From NCBI RefSeq assembly GCF_012910905.1, contig NZ_WTVN01000005.1, positions 62,001-126,000 of the forward strand: DNA of 64,000 bases, written 5' to 3'. The position numbers and the translations under genes were made by a program. Positions 8,984 to 17,066 of the stretch are shown here, one piece after another; the stretch's first letter is position 1; each line of letters begins with the position of its first letter. The DNA comes from Aromatoleum toluvorans (GTDB taxonomy: Bacteria; Pseudomonadota; Gammaproteobacteria; Burkholderiales; Rhodocyclaceae). The notes below the pieces were generated by a model. That model was not told the DNA's origin. It searched no databases and saw only the letters and a program-made list of their open reading frames with translations.

Positions 8984-9895
8984 ATGAAGCTTGATGCGGA
9001 AAGCAAGGCCAGAATCGCGTTCGCCGTGTTCCTGCTGCTCCTGGCGGCAGGCGGGCTCGGCTGGTACCTGCTGTCGGCCGCTCGCTACACGCTCTACCAA
9101 ATCCGGACGAACGACCCGGTCTCGGGGCTGATTCCCGATGCGCCGGTCGAATACCACGGCGTGGACGTCGGCAAGGTCGAGCGCGTCGACCTGGTCGACG
9201 CGCGCTCGATCCGCGTGGTGCTCGCCGTCCGCGCGGACGCCCCGGTGAGCGCGGCGACCGTCGCGACGATCACGAGCCGCGGGGTCGCGACGCGCGGATT
9301 CACCGGCTACGTCTACATTGCCCTCGAGGATGCCGGCACGGCTTCCGGCCCGCTCGTCGCGCGCCCCGGCGAGCCGTACCCGACCATTCCGACGACCGCG
9401 TCGAAATCGATGAGCCTCGATCTGCTGATCAGCCAATTGAACGACAACGTCCAGTCGCTGACCGGACTCGTCCACGGCCTGCTCGACCGCGACACGATCG
9501 CCGCGCTGAAGGAATCGGCGGACAACCTGCGGCAAGTCACGAAAACGCTCGCGGACAACAACGCCCGCCTGAACACGCTGATCGCCAACGGCGAGGCCGC
9601 CAGCCGCCGGCTGCAGCCGCTGCTGCAATCGAGCCAGCACACCATCGACTCGTTGCAGCCGCTGGTGCGCTCGAGCCAGGACCTCGTCGCCACGATGCAG
9701 CCGCTGGTGCGATCGAGCCGCGACACGGTCGATGCGCTGCAGCTCCAGCTGGTGCCGCAAGCCTACCGCGTGCTCACGCAGCTCGACGAGCTGACGGTGT
9801 CGCTCGACGGCATCGCCGACAAGGTCAGCAGGGACCCCATCTCGGTCATCCGCGGCGCCCCGGCGCGGCGCCCCGGACCGGGGGAGCGGCCATGA
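8984..9895 (+). CDS. MlaD-family MCE protein (lipid transport substrate-binding component)
   Basis: A 303-residue inner-membrane-anchored protein. Residues 8-30 form one transmembrane helix (ARIAFAVFLLLLAAGGLGWYL). The MCE domain follows at about 35-120 (DPVSGLIPDAPVEYHGVDVGKV; then GVATRGFTGYVYIALE). The rest is a predicted long helix containing a 14-residue tandem repeat. Such proteins form hexameric rings or tubes that carry lipids between membranes, normally with an MlaF ATPase and MlaE permease. Neither partner gene is adjacent; only the auxiliary lipoprotein follows, overlapping by 4 bp. The start at 8984 gives a correct membrane anchor; longer upstream reading has no domain content. 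Confidence 0.85.
   Translation: MKLDAESKARIAFAVFLLLLAAGGLGWYLLSAARYTLYQIRTNDPVSGLIPDAPVEYHGVDVGKVERVDLVDARSIRVVLAVRADAPVSAATVATITSRGVATRGFTGYVYIALEDAGTASGPLVARPGEPYPTIPTTASKSMSLDLLISQLNDNVQSLTGLVHGLLDRDTIAALKESADNLRQVTKTLADNNARLNTLIANGEAASRRLQPLLQSSQHTIDSLQPLVRSSQDLVATMQPLVRSSRDTVDALQLQLVPQAYRVLTQLDELTVSLDGIADKVSRDPISVIRGAPARRPGPGERP
9611..9736 (+). repeat. 42-bp tandem repeat (3 copies) inside the MCE gene
   Basis: Three in-frame 42-bp units start at 9611, 9653 and 9695. They encode LQPLLQSSQHTIDS, LQPLVRSSQDLVAT and MQPLVRSSRDTVDA, i.e. a 14-residue (two-heptad) repeat suited to a helical tube or coiled coil. A weaker fourth unit (LQLQLVP...) follows. Confidence 0.85.
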
Positions 9896-10500
9896 CGGGC
9901 GCGCGCCGCGCTGCGCTGTGCATGATGCTGGCGGTCGCGCTCTCGGGCGGTTGCACGCTGCTCGCCCCGCCAGGCCCCGAGCCCGACAAGGAGATGCTGA
10001 CCGCGATTCCGTCCGACCTCCCGGCCCGTCCGCGGCGCGGCGCAACCCTGCTGGTCTTTCCGCCCGAGGCGAACGCGATCTACGACACGGCGCTGATGGC
10101 CTACATGGACCAGCCCGGCCGCATCGCCTATTTCAGCCGCACCGAATGGGCCGCACGGCCCCCGCAGATGCTCAGGGCGCTGCTGCTGCGGACCCTGGAC
10201 CGATCGGGCTATGTCGGCGCCGTCGTCACGCCGCCGTTCGCGGGACGCATCGGCTGCGCGCTGCGCACCGAGATCGTGGCGTTCGAACAGGACTTCACCA
10301 CCGAACCACCGGCCTTCCACCTCGCGCTCCGGCTCAGCCTGATCCCGGCCGGGGACGGCGCCGCCATCGCCACCCGGGAAGTCGAGCTGCGCGAACCGCT
10401 GGCCGAACGCACGCCGCACGGCGGCGCCGTCGCCGCCAACGCGGCTATCGCGAAGGCGCTGAAGGAAGTGGCCGAGTTCGTGCACGCCCACGCGGGCTGA
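9892..10500 (+). CDS. ABC-type transport auxiliary lipoprotein (PqiC/DUF330-like)
   Basis: A 202-residue lipoprotein with signal peptide and lipobox LSGGC (Cys at about residue 22). The body (LLVFPPEANAIYDTALMAYMDQPGRIAYFSRTEWA split over residues 52-86, then PPQMLRALLLRTLDRSG) matches the family of auxiliary outer-membrane lipoproteins that accompany MCE transporters, such as PqiC. It probably docks the MCE protein to the outer membrane. The start overlaps the MCE stop (ATGA), so the two are co-translated. Its 3' end overlaps the convergent cytochrome b561 gene by 56 bp. Confidence 0.82.
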   Translation: MTGARRAALCMMLAVALSGGCTLLAPPGPEPDKEMLTAIPSDLPARPRRGATLLVFPPEANAIYDTALMAYMDQPGRIAYFSRTEWAARPPQMLRALLLRTLDRSGYVGAVVTPPFAGRIGCALRTEIVAFEQDFTTEPPAFHLALRLSLIPAGDGAAIATREVELREPLAERTPHGGAVAANAAIAKALKEVAEFVHAHAG

Positions 10501-11071
10501 GACCGTCGGTACGCGCGCGGGCAGGCAGCATCTTCCGCAGCGTCTCGTCGCGCAGCACGAAATGATGCTCCAGCGCCGCGCCGACATGCAGGGCGACCAG
10601 CAGCGTCAGCGCATAGCCCAGCCACTGGTGGAGCGCCAGCAGGAAGCGGAACAGGTATTCGTCGTACCGGACCAGGTCCGGCAGGTAGAACAGGCCGAAG
10701 AACGACACCGGGATGCCCGCCGCCGAAGACATCACCCAGCCCGTGACGGGCTGCGCGAACATCAGCGCGTACAGGCACAGGTGCACGAAGCGCGCCACCA
10801 CCTGCTGCCATTCCGGCAAGCCCTCGACCAGCCGCGGCAGCGCGTTGCCGACCCGCCACGCGAGCCGCAGCCCCGCGAGCATCAGCGCCAGGATGCCGAG
10901 CTCCTTGTGCAACAGCACCAGGCGGATCTTCGTCTTGTCGAAACCGACGTCGGGCAGTTGCGCCGCGTAGAGGCCGAGCACGACAAGCCCCGCCAGGAGT
11001 CCGGCCATCCCCCAGTGAAGGGCCATCGCCACGATGCCGTAGCACTGCTTCGTGTTGCCGAATTGCGCCAT
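10445..11071 (-). CDS. Cytochrome b561 family protein
   Basis: A 208-residue, four-helix membrane protein. Heme-ligand histidines are visible in VAMALHWGMAGLLAG (helix 1), RLVLLHKELGILALML, and the pair LLALHQWLGYAL and LLVALHVGAALEHHF. This is the classic b561 pattern, so it likely passes electrons between quinol and a periplasmic acceptor. The start at 11071 follows GGAGGG and gives a proper N-terminus (MAQFGNTKQCYG). The last 20 or so residues are Arg/Pro-rich and lie over the end of the convergent lipoprotein gene, so the tail may be non-functional extension. Confidence 0.88.
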   Translation of the reverse strand: MAQFGNTKQCYGIVAMALHWGMAGLLAGLVVLGLYAAQLPDVGFDKTKIRLVLLHKELGILALMLAGLRLAWRVGNALPRLVEGLPEWQQVVARFVHLCLYALMFAQPVTGWVMSSAAGIPVSFFGLFYLPDLVRYDEYLFRFLLALHQWLGYALTLLVALHVGAALEHHFVLRDETLRKMLPARARTDGLSPRGRARTRPLPSAPSR

Positions 11072-11171
11072 CGCCGCGATGCCCTCCGGAGAACCGCCAC
11101 CGCAGTTCGACATGCACGCCCCCGCAAAGCTCCCGCCCGGTCGCTCGCGGCGCCTGTCCGCGCGGGAAAAA

Positions 11172-11432
11172 ATGAAAGTTTCGTTTATACGCGAACCATT
11201 CCGCCAGGACCCCGCTGGCGCCGGCATTCTGGAACGACCAGATGAACGATCGCACCGTGCTGGCCACAAAGCTGGCGAACTCGGCGATGGAAGCGCTGGC
11301 CGACCACCTCCATCCGGAGTTCCATCCCGTCATCGGCAAGCTCAAGGACATGCCCTCGGCATGGTGCTGGCGATGAATCCGGGCGCCGCGGTCGTGGCGG
11401 TGATCGCGCTGTACGCTACGCTCGCTGCGTAG
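11172..11432 (+). pseudogene. dgkA: Degenerate diacylglycerol kinase (dgkA) remnant
   Basis: Pieces of the small membrane enzyme DgkA can be read, but in different frames. IREPFRQD (from 11172, frame a) matches the N-terminal AAFRQE region. LANSAMEALADHLHPEFH and GKLKDMPSA (from 11242, frame b) match the catalytic core, in which family members read NSAIEA(V/L)VDRI...H...GRAKDMGSA. MVLAMNPGAAVVAVIALYATLAA (frame a, ending 11432) matches the last helix. About 15 residues between the first two blocks are missing and there is another frameshift near 11358. The gene cannot make an active kinase. It marks the left edge of the AT-rich island. Confidence 0.72.
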
Positions 11433-11925
11433 CGAATCAGCTTTACTTGGGTGGGGCGAGATATCGTGACTACAGGCTACGGGCGACGGGTTGTCGGCCG
11501 GAGCGGCCAGCCGGTTGGCGCCTACTTTACGGCGGCAATATGGTCTATTGCCGGCATTCATCTCAGTGCTAGAGCTGCGCAGCCGGGTCTGAAAGACGAA
11601 ATCGTCGAATATCAGGCTGGCCTCATCCATCCCGTTCGGTGGCGATGCCGGCAATCAGTGGATAAGCAAAGCCTCTAAGTCGTATACAGACGTTATCCGG
11701 GTGACGAGGTATGCTCACCTTTTGAGTGACAGCGACATTTCAGTTATCCCGATGCCACTGTGGTTGTCGGTTCATCTTCACTGGCGATGACATTTCCACT
11801 CGGATCTCGCCTCTAGAACTATACTTCTGACTCGGATTCATAAAATTGGCGCAAACAGCTTCGATACTCGTGCGTAGCATCGGCTGAGAACCACGTAGAT
11901 CGATACTCTTTCTATAAATTACACA
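11433..11925. other. Gene-free, AT-rich left part of island
   Basis: Nearly 500 bp without a convincing intact gene. It starts with a small inverted repeat (CGCTACG...CGTAGCG, 11414-11434), then drops in GC relative to the flank. It contains only the possible integrase tail listed separately. AT-rich sequence just upstream of 11926 (ATACTCTTTCTATAAATTAC) may hold the promoter of the abortive-infection gene, with TATAAA as a candidate -10. Confidence 0.5.
11650..11790 (+). pseudogene. Possible C-terminal fragment of a tyrosine recombinase (integrase)
   Basis: One frame reads SYTDVIRVTRYAHLLSDSD before a stop at 11788-11790. 'xxxRYAHLxxD' is the usual sequence just around and after the last catalytic region of phage-type tyrosine recombinases. 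No preceding HxLRH or LGH box is readable and no start exists, so if real this is a relic of an integrase that once lay here. The match is short and could be chance. Confidence 0.28.
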
Positions 11926-12798
11926 ATGAAGACTTCGCGTCTGATCTATTTCGTCCTGATCGCATTAACCTCAATGCTGGTTGTTGTCGGATTTTATTTT
12001 TATAGTTTTCATGGTCCGCTAAGCACATCCAATTCAGACTGGGGGACCTTTGGTGACTATTTTGGCGGAGTCCTTAATCCGTTGTTTGGTTTTCTAAGCT
12101 TGATGGCGATTTTGGCTACAATCACATTGCAGAGCGCCGAAATGGACCTAACTCGCAAAGAGTTAGAGCGCGCCGCTAGGGCGCAAGAGAAATCTGAAAT
12201 GGTGCTTAACGCCCAAGCGAAAACTCAAGAAAGGCAGCAGTTTGAAGGAACGTTCTTCTCTCTCCTCAATGAGCACAACAAGGCGCTGCAGGAAATCTCC
12301 AGCCCTGACCTCGGAGCCCGCAAAGGGTTAAGTCGCGTTGATGATTTGTACGGCGATGTCTTTTACATGACACTCAACCTTTCACAGTCAAGATCCGCCT
12401 TCGCGCAAAGCAACCGTCTGTGCGGGAAGTATTTCAGGATCTTGTATCAGATCTTAAAGTTTATCGCGGTTGAGTGCCCCGACGGATCCGTCGGGGAAGA
12501 ATTTGGATCTGAAGGCATAAAGGGATCATCTGTAGCACGTTCGGAAAAAATGTACGCGAATATGGTTCGAGCATTCATTCCGGACAAGGCTCTCCAACTG
12601 CTCGCAATAAACTGCGCATGCGACTCGCCCGTTGATGCGTTCTGGAAATTCAAACTTCTTCTCGAGCGCTATGAATTCTTAGAGCACATGCCATTCGATA
12701 TTGAAGACCATAAAGGATCTCAATTAATGGAATTGACAAATATTTACGAGCGATCAGTTTTTGGATCGACCATCTATTTACCCGATGATGATACCTAG
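11926..12798 (+). CDS. Putative phage abortive infection protein (AbiC-like, membrane-anchored)
   Basis: A 290-residue protein. Residues 6-28 form a transmembrane helix, and 42-68 (TFGDYFGGVLNPLFGFLSL onward) a second hydrophobic segment with the 'FGDxxGGVLNPxFxFLS' motif common in the putative AbiC family. A coiled coil covers about 70-105. The soluble part begins FEGTFFSLLNEHNKALQEI and ends with ALQLLAINCACDS...FKLLLERYEFLEHMP, which resembles the family's conserved C-terminal block (L..ElllL.yN......f..l...Y.lf). Members are thought to stop phage by killing or arresting the infected cell; this is known only as a family label. GC content is far below the surrounding genome, consistent with transfer. 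Family call from memory of motifs, not a search. Confidence 0.7.
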   Translation: MKTSRLIYFVLIALTSMLVVVGFYFYSFHGPLSTSNSDWGTFGDYFGGVLNPLFGFLSLMAILATITLQSAEMDLTRKELERAARAQEKSEMVLNAQAKTQERQQFEGTFFSLLNEHNKALQEISSPDLGARKGLSRVDDLYGDVFYMTLNLSQSRSAFAQSNRLCGKYFRILYQILKFIAVECPDGSVGEEFGSEGIKGSSVARSEKMYANMVRAFIPDKALQLLAINCACDSPVDAFWKFKLLLERYEFLEHMPFDIEDHKGSQLMELTNIYERSVFGSTIYLPDDDT

Positions 12799-13089
12799 TT
12801 TTCGCGTTGAAGGCTTATTTTTCCATTCATCAAAGAACCCGCTTTGGGCGCGGCGACCTGACGGGGTGACATCTGACGTTGGGATCTAAAGCGGGATCGA
12901 CGACAGCATTAAAGGACGCTGGATCTGAACACATTTCGTACGCACCATCCTCTGCTTCGAGCGCCCTGGTGAGACGCCCTACCGCCACACTTCACAGCAC
13001 GTGCGCATCTGGCCAAAAGTCACAAGTTTGCGCCCTCTTTTTCAGACTTTTGCACTCCATCTGGCCTTCTCGCCCAAACAATCAAGAAT

Positions 13090-14880
13090 ATGCGTATATC
13101 AATTTCTCCGTACTGCATACATCTGGCGACTGTTGTTGTTCCGATAGCGCTCATGCTTGCATTGATACTATCGACCGGGCCGCAAATTCAGAACTATGCT
13201 TTATCACTTTTAAACAGCGGAAACCCTTCGATTTACGCTTCAGTCTATGGCGAAGAACTCATCAAATTTCCAAGATTAATGACATGGATAAGGGCTGGAT
13301 TCGAGTGGCAGTTCCTCTTGGCAGGAGCTGCGGTCGCTTTTGTTTGTGTTAGGCAATCCGCGCCCCGCATGCTTGCGTGGCGAGTTAGCGTCGCCACGTT
13401 CATGATTCTGTGTCTCGTTGATGCTGCAAACGCTGTTGTCACCGGGTCGGCGACGCTAGACTTTCTTGTGAAGAATCTTGTATCAAACGGCATAGGCGCA
13501 GTATTTTTGGGCGCACTTGTTCTAAGTTTTCTGCGTGCAGCTGATCTCCTCTACTCAAACTTGGAAGTTGGCGCTTTTTCTAAGCGTCTGACCGCCTCAC
13601 TGGCAATCCTCATCGCAGGATTTCTCACGTCTTGTTCTGTATATTACGTTTGCGAGTTGTTATTTAGCCCACGACCAACTGAAATCAAAGCTTACTTCGC
13701 CACGCCATCGAGTGGAACCATCGTGCCAAGACTATCTAATGAACTGGGCTCACCCAGCAAGGAAGGTCGTGTGCCATTTTCTTTCTTTTCTAGTCTTGCA
13801 ACTGCCGGGAATGCAACTTGGACAAACATCAATGGTGATTTGCAATTGACGCTATTGCAAGAAAAAGCCTCACAGAAATATCACGTGGATATTCATCTCA
13901 TTTCAGGCTGCAATACTTTTGACGCAATAAATGGGTTAGATTTCAGCAGGCCATGGATGACCTTTGATGAGGTTACCACTCTGCAGGCATCTACTGATAC
14001 TGGCATCACCCAGTTCTTAGCGGGCTCGCTTCAGGGGCATCATACGAAAATCAAAGTGGATTCCGGAAAGGTCGGATTTTTTGATTTCAAACGCGACTCA
14101 CAGTCTAATTCTCTATCACTTACACAATTTGTCGGAGATGACGCCCACCTCGAGCTATCTAGCTACGCTGATGACCTGCTGTTCGCCTTTTCCGCCTCAT
14201 TCTTGAACAAGAAAAATGATGAGTTGGCCAACTCTCCACGTTTCCTTAATTTGAAAATTGATAAGACGACGTATGTCATACAGTTTGTCCCACCCTTGAA
14301 ATCACCCTCAAACAAAGAAGTGACGTGCAAGGTGCTCGAACAAGACGGGCCGGCCAAGAACTCGCAACGAAGCTACGTTGAAATCGATGGCCGGGGACTG
14401 CTTCCGGGAGTATTGCTTAGGCTTCGGCCTAGCGACTTATCTGGAATTCGAAGGGTGCCCGCTGAAACGACTCTTCGAGTTCAAGGTGCAGATGGTTGGA
14501 TAGCGGTTCACGGACTAGAGATAGATAGCGTAGCCGGACAACCCCTCGGGCACCTGAAGATGTTTCATGTCAGAGGGAATATTCTCAACTTCATACTCGA
14601 CGAATCGTCAACCGCCGTCCAACCGTTCGATACGTACACAGCTATCGGAGAGTTGCAAGGTAATTTTAGCGCTGATGGAAACCTGCTCTTTTCCGGTCGC
14701 GCCGATAGCTTATGGAAAGGTAATGTAAGGGCGAATCTCACCAGATGGGAAAGACTGTCATGGGAGGCTAAAGTCTTTCTGCTCGGATTGCTTGGGTCGT
14801 TCGTCACCTTCATGGGCTCTTTGTGTTCTCGGTGGCTTCGTGAAAACAGACCGATTTCTTGGATTACGTACGCAAATTAG
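13090..14880 (+). CDS. Unknown 596-residue membrane protein of the AT-rich island
   Basis: I do not recognise this protein. Five predicted transmembrane helices lie in the first third (about residues 9-29, 72-88, 94-113, 127-150, 166-192). Residues about 195-555 form a large, mostly beta-type, non-membrane region without recognisable motifs, and one more helix lies at about 562-583 (LGLLGSFVTFMGSLCSRWL) before a short charged tail. This suggests a big extracytoplasmic or cytoplasmic sensor-like domain held between membrane anchors. It follows the AbiC-like gene by 291 bp, in which I see no gene, so it may have its own promoter. Codon use and base composition match that neighbour and differ from the genome, indicating a shared foreign origin. 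Coding is likely given the length in AT-rich DNA. Confidence 0.6.
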   Translation: MRISISPYCIHLATVVVPIALMLALILSTGPQIQNYALSLLNSGNPSIYASVYGEELIKFPRLMTWIRAGFEWQFLLAGAAVAFVCVRQSAPRMLAWRVSVATFMILCLVDAANAVVTGSATLDFLVKNLVSNGIGAVFLGALVLSFLRAADLLYSNLEVGAFSKRLTASLAILIAGFLTSCSVYYVCELLFSPRPTEIKAYFATPSSGTIVPRLSNELGSPSKEGRVPFSFFSSLATAGNATWTNINGDLQLTLLQEKASQKYHVDIHLISGCNTFDAINGLDFSRPWMTFDEVTTLQASTDTGITQFLAGSLQGHHTKIKVDSGKVGFFDFKRDSQSNSLSLTQFVGDDAHLELSSYADDLLFAFSASFLNKKNDELANSPRFLNLKIDKTTYVIQFVPPLKSPSNKEVTCKVLEQDGPAKNSQRSYVEIDGRGLLPGVLLRLRPSDLSGIRRVPAETTLRVQGADGWIAVHGLEIDSVAGQPLGHLKMFHVRGNILNFILDESSTAVQPFDTYTAIGELQGNFSADGNLLFSGRADSLWKGNVRANLTRWERLSWEAKVFLLGLLGSFVTFMGSLCSRWLRENRPISWITYAN

Positions 14881-15130
14881 GTGGCATTTTCTTGCATCCC
14901 AGTGCGAGCGCCAGAGCATGATGGGGTTTCTAGTCTAGGTTGTAGAGGGATTTGAGTCGCGCTCTACCGTTTCGCGAGAGTGATCACTGCCGTTTAAGTC
15001 CGCGGCGCACTGAATGGCAGCAATGGAGCGCGCTACGGGCCTTTGCGGTTGGGAAGCTGAACGACGGCTCAGGCCGAGAAGCCGGCGCAGACCCGCAACA
15101 GTCGACCACCCGGTCCCCTGGTTCAGAATT
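14881..15130. other. Gene-free right edge of island
   Basis: No gene, tRNA or clear attachment site could be found in this stretch. Composition returns from AT-rich to the GC-rich background at around 15000, which is taken as the right border of the island. Confidence 0.45.
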
Positions 15131-15159
15131 GAAAACGCCCGGACTAGCCGGGCGTTTTC
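15131..15159. terminator. Bidirectional rho-independent terminator after glmS
   Basis: Twelve-base-pair stem GAAAACGCCCGG / CCGGGCGTTTTC around a five-base loop, A-rich on one side and T-rich on the other. It lies 65 bp beyond the glmS stop and separates glmS from the island. Confidence 0.85.
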
Positions 15160-15224
15160 ATGAGGCCATCCAGTTTTCGACTTTAATCGTCAGGAGGAGG
15201 AGGAACAGCGGGCAAAAGTCCTCC

Positions 15225-17051
15225 TCACTCCACCGTCACCGACTTCGCCAGGTTCCGCGGTTTGTCGACGTCAGTCCCCTTCACCAGCGCCGCATGGTAG
15301 GACAGCAGCTGCAGCGGCACGACGTGCAGCACCGGCGACAGCATCCCGTAGTGCTCGGGCATGTGCAGAATGTGCACGCCTTCGGACTCGTGGATCTCGC
15401 TGCCCGCATCGGCGAAGACGTACAGCTCGCCGCCGCGCGCGCGCACTTCCTGCAGGTTGGACTTGAGCTTTTCCAGCAGTTCGTCGGCCGGCGCAACCGC
15501 GATGACAGGCATTTCCTTGTCAACCAGCGCGAGCGGGCCATGCTTGAGTTCGCCGGCGGCGTAGGCCTCGGCGTGGATGTAGGAGATCTCCTTCAGCTTC
15601 AGCGCGCCTTCCATCGCGATCGGCCAGTGCTGGCCGCGGCCGAGGAAGAGCGCGTGCTGCTTGCCGGCGAAGCGCTGCGCCCAGCGCTCGATCTCCGGCT
15701 CGAGTTCGAGCACTTTCTTCACGGCGACCGGCAGGTGGCGCAGCGCGGTAAGGTACCGCGCCTCGTCCGCTTCCGGCAGGCGGCCGGCGAGCTTCGCGAG
15801 CGACAGCGTCAGCAGCGCCAACGCGGCAAGCTGGGTCGTGAAGGCCTTGGTCGAGGCGACGCCGATCTCGGGGCCCGCGCGCGTGATGAAGCGCAGCGCG
15901 GCCTCGCGCACGATGGCCGACTCGGGCACGTTGCAGATCGCCAGCGTCCGCTGCATGCCCTGAGCCTTCGCGTGCTTGAGCGCCGCGAGCGTGTCGGCGG
16001 TTTCGCCCGACTGCGAGATCACGACCACCAGCGTGCCAGGATGCGCGACCGATTCGCGGTAGCGGTACTCGCTCGCGATCTCGACGCTGCACGGCAGCTT
16101 CGCGATCGCCTCGATCCAGTAGCGCGCCACCAGGCCCGCGTGGTAGCTCGTGCCGCAAGCGAGCACGAGCACGCGCTCGACCCCGCCCAGCAGCTCGGGC
16201 GCGCGGGTGCCGAAGAGCTGCGGTGTCACCGATCCGCCGCCGGCGATGATCTCCAGCGTATTGGCGAGCGCCTGCGGCTGCTCGAAGATTTCCTTCTGCA
16301 TGTAATGGCGGTACTGGCCGAGCTCGACCGCGTCGGCGGACAGGCTCGACACGTGCATCGGGCGCTCGACCGGCGTGCCGTCCGGGCGCGCGATGCGGTA
16401 GCCGTCGAGGCGCAGTTCGGCGATGTCGCCATCCTCAAGGTAGATCACCTTGCGCGTGACCTGCAGCAGCGCCGCCGTGTCGGACGCCGCGTACATCCCG
16501 TCCTCGCCCACGCCCAGCAGCAGCGGCGCGCCGTGGCGCGACACGATCACGCGCGCGGTGTCGGATTCGCACACCACGCCGATCGCGTAGGCGCCGACGA
16601 GTTCGTTGGTCGCCAGGCGCACCGCCTCGAAGAGGTCCGGCTGCGTCGCGAGCTTGCTGTGCACCAGGTGGGCGATCGCCTCGGTGTCGGTCTCCGACGC
16701 GAACTCGTAGCCCTGGGCCATGAGGCGCTGCTTGATCGACTCGAAGTTCTCGATGATGCCGTTATGCACGACGGCAAGGCCCGCCGATACGTGCGGATGC
16801 GCGTTGCGCTCGGACGGCACGCCGTGCGTCGCCCAGCGCGTGTGCGCGATGCCGATGCCGGCGTCGAGCTTCTTCTCCTCGGCACGCGCCGCGAGTTCGG
16901 CGACGCGGCCGGCCGCGCGCACGCGCTGCAGCCCGCCGTTGAGCACCGCCAGGCCGGCGGAATCGTAACCGCGGTATTCGAGCTTGCGCAGGCCTTCGAG
17001 GAGGACGGGGACGACGTTCTGCGTCGCGATGGCAGTGACGATGCCGCACAT
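15225..17051 (-). CDS. glmS: Glutamine--fructose-6-phosphate aminotransferase
   Basis: A 608-residue enzyme making glucosamine-6-phosphate from fructose-6-phosphate and glutamine, the first step to UDP-GlcNAc for peptidoglycan and LPS. The N-terminal nucleophile is Cys2 (MCGIVTAIA), followed by the glutaminase motifs [16 protein letters not shown] and HTRWATHG. Two SIS sugar-isomerase domains follow ([39 protein letters not shown]), ending with the canonical NLAKSVTVE. It lies 15 bp downstream of glmU in the same operon. Confidence 0.98.
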   Translation of the reverse strand: MCGIVTAIATQNVVPVLLEGLRKLEYRGYDSAGLAVLNGGLQRVRAAGRVAELAARAEEKKLDAGIGIAHTRWATHGVPSERNAHPHVSAGLAVVHNGIIENFESIKQRLMAQGYEFASETDTEAIAHLVHSKLATQPDLFEAVRLATNELVGAYAIGVVCESDTARVIVSRHGAPLLLGVGEDGMYAASDTAALLQVTRKVIYLEDGDIAELRLDGYRIARPDGTPVERPMHVSSLSADAVELGQYRHYMQKEIFEQPQALANTLEIIAGGGSVTPQLFGTRAPELLGGVERVLVLACGTSYHAGLVARYWIEAIAKLPCSVEIASEYRYRESVAHPGTLVVVISQSGETADTLAALKHAKAQGMQRTLAICNVPESAIVREAALRFITRAGPEIGVASTKAFTTQLAALALLTLSLAKLAGRLPEADEARYLTALRHLPVAVKKVLELEPEIERWAQRFAGKQHALFLGRGQHWPIAMEGALKLKEISYIHAEAYAAGELKHGPLALVDKEMPVIAVAPADELLEKLKSNLQEVRARGGELYVFADAGSEIHESEGVHILHMPEHYGMLSPVLHVVPLQLLSYHAALVKGTDVDKPRNLAKSVTVE

Positions 17052-17066
17052 GATGCTTTCTCCGAC

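Noticed and set aside
12879-13352. Open frame of 157 codons between the two island genes
   Set aside because: Overlaps the start of the 596-residue gene in another frame, has no ribosome site and no domain-like pattern.
14881-15224. tRNA gene as possible integration site at the right edge of the island
   Set aside because: No cloverleaf or anticodon arm could be found by eye on either strand.
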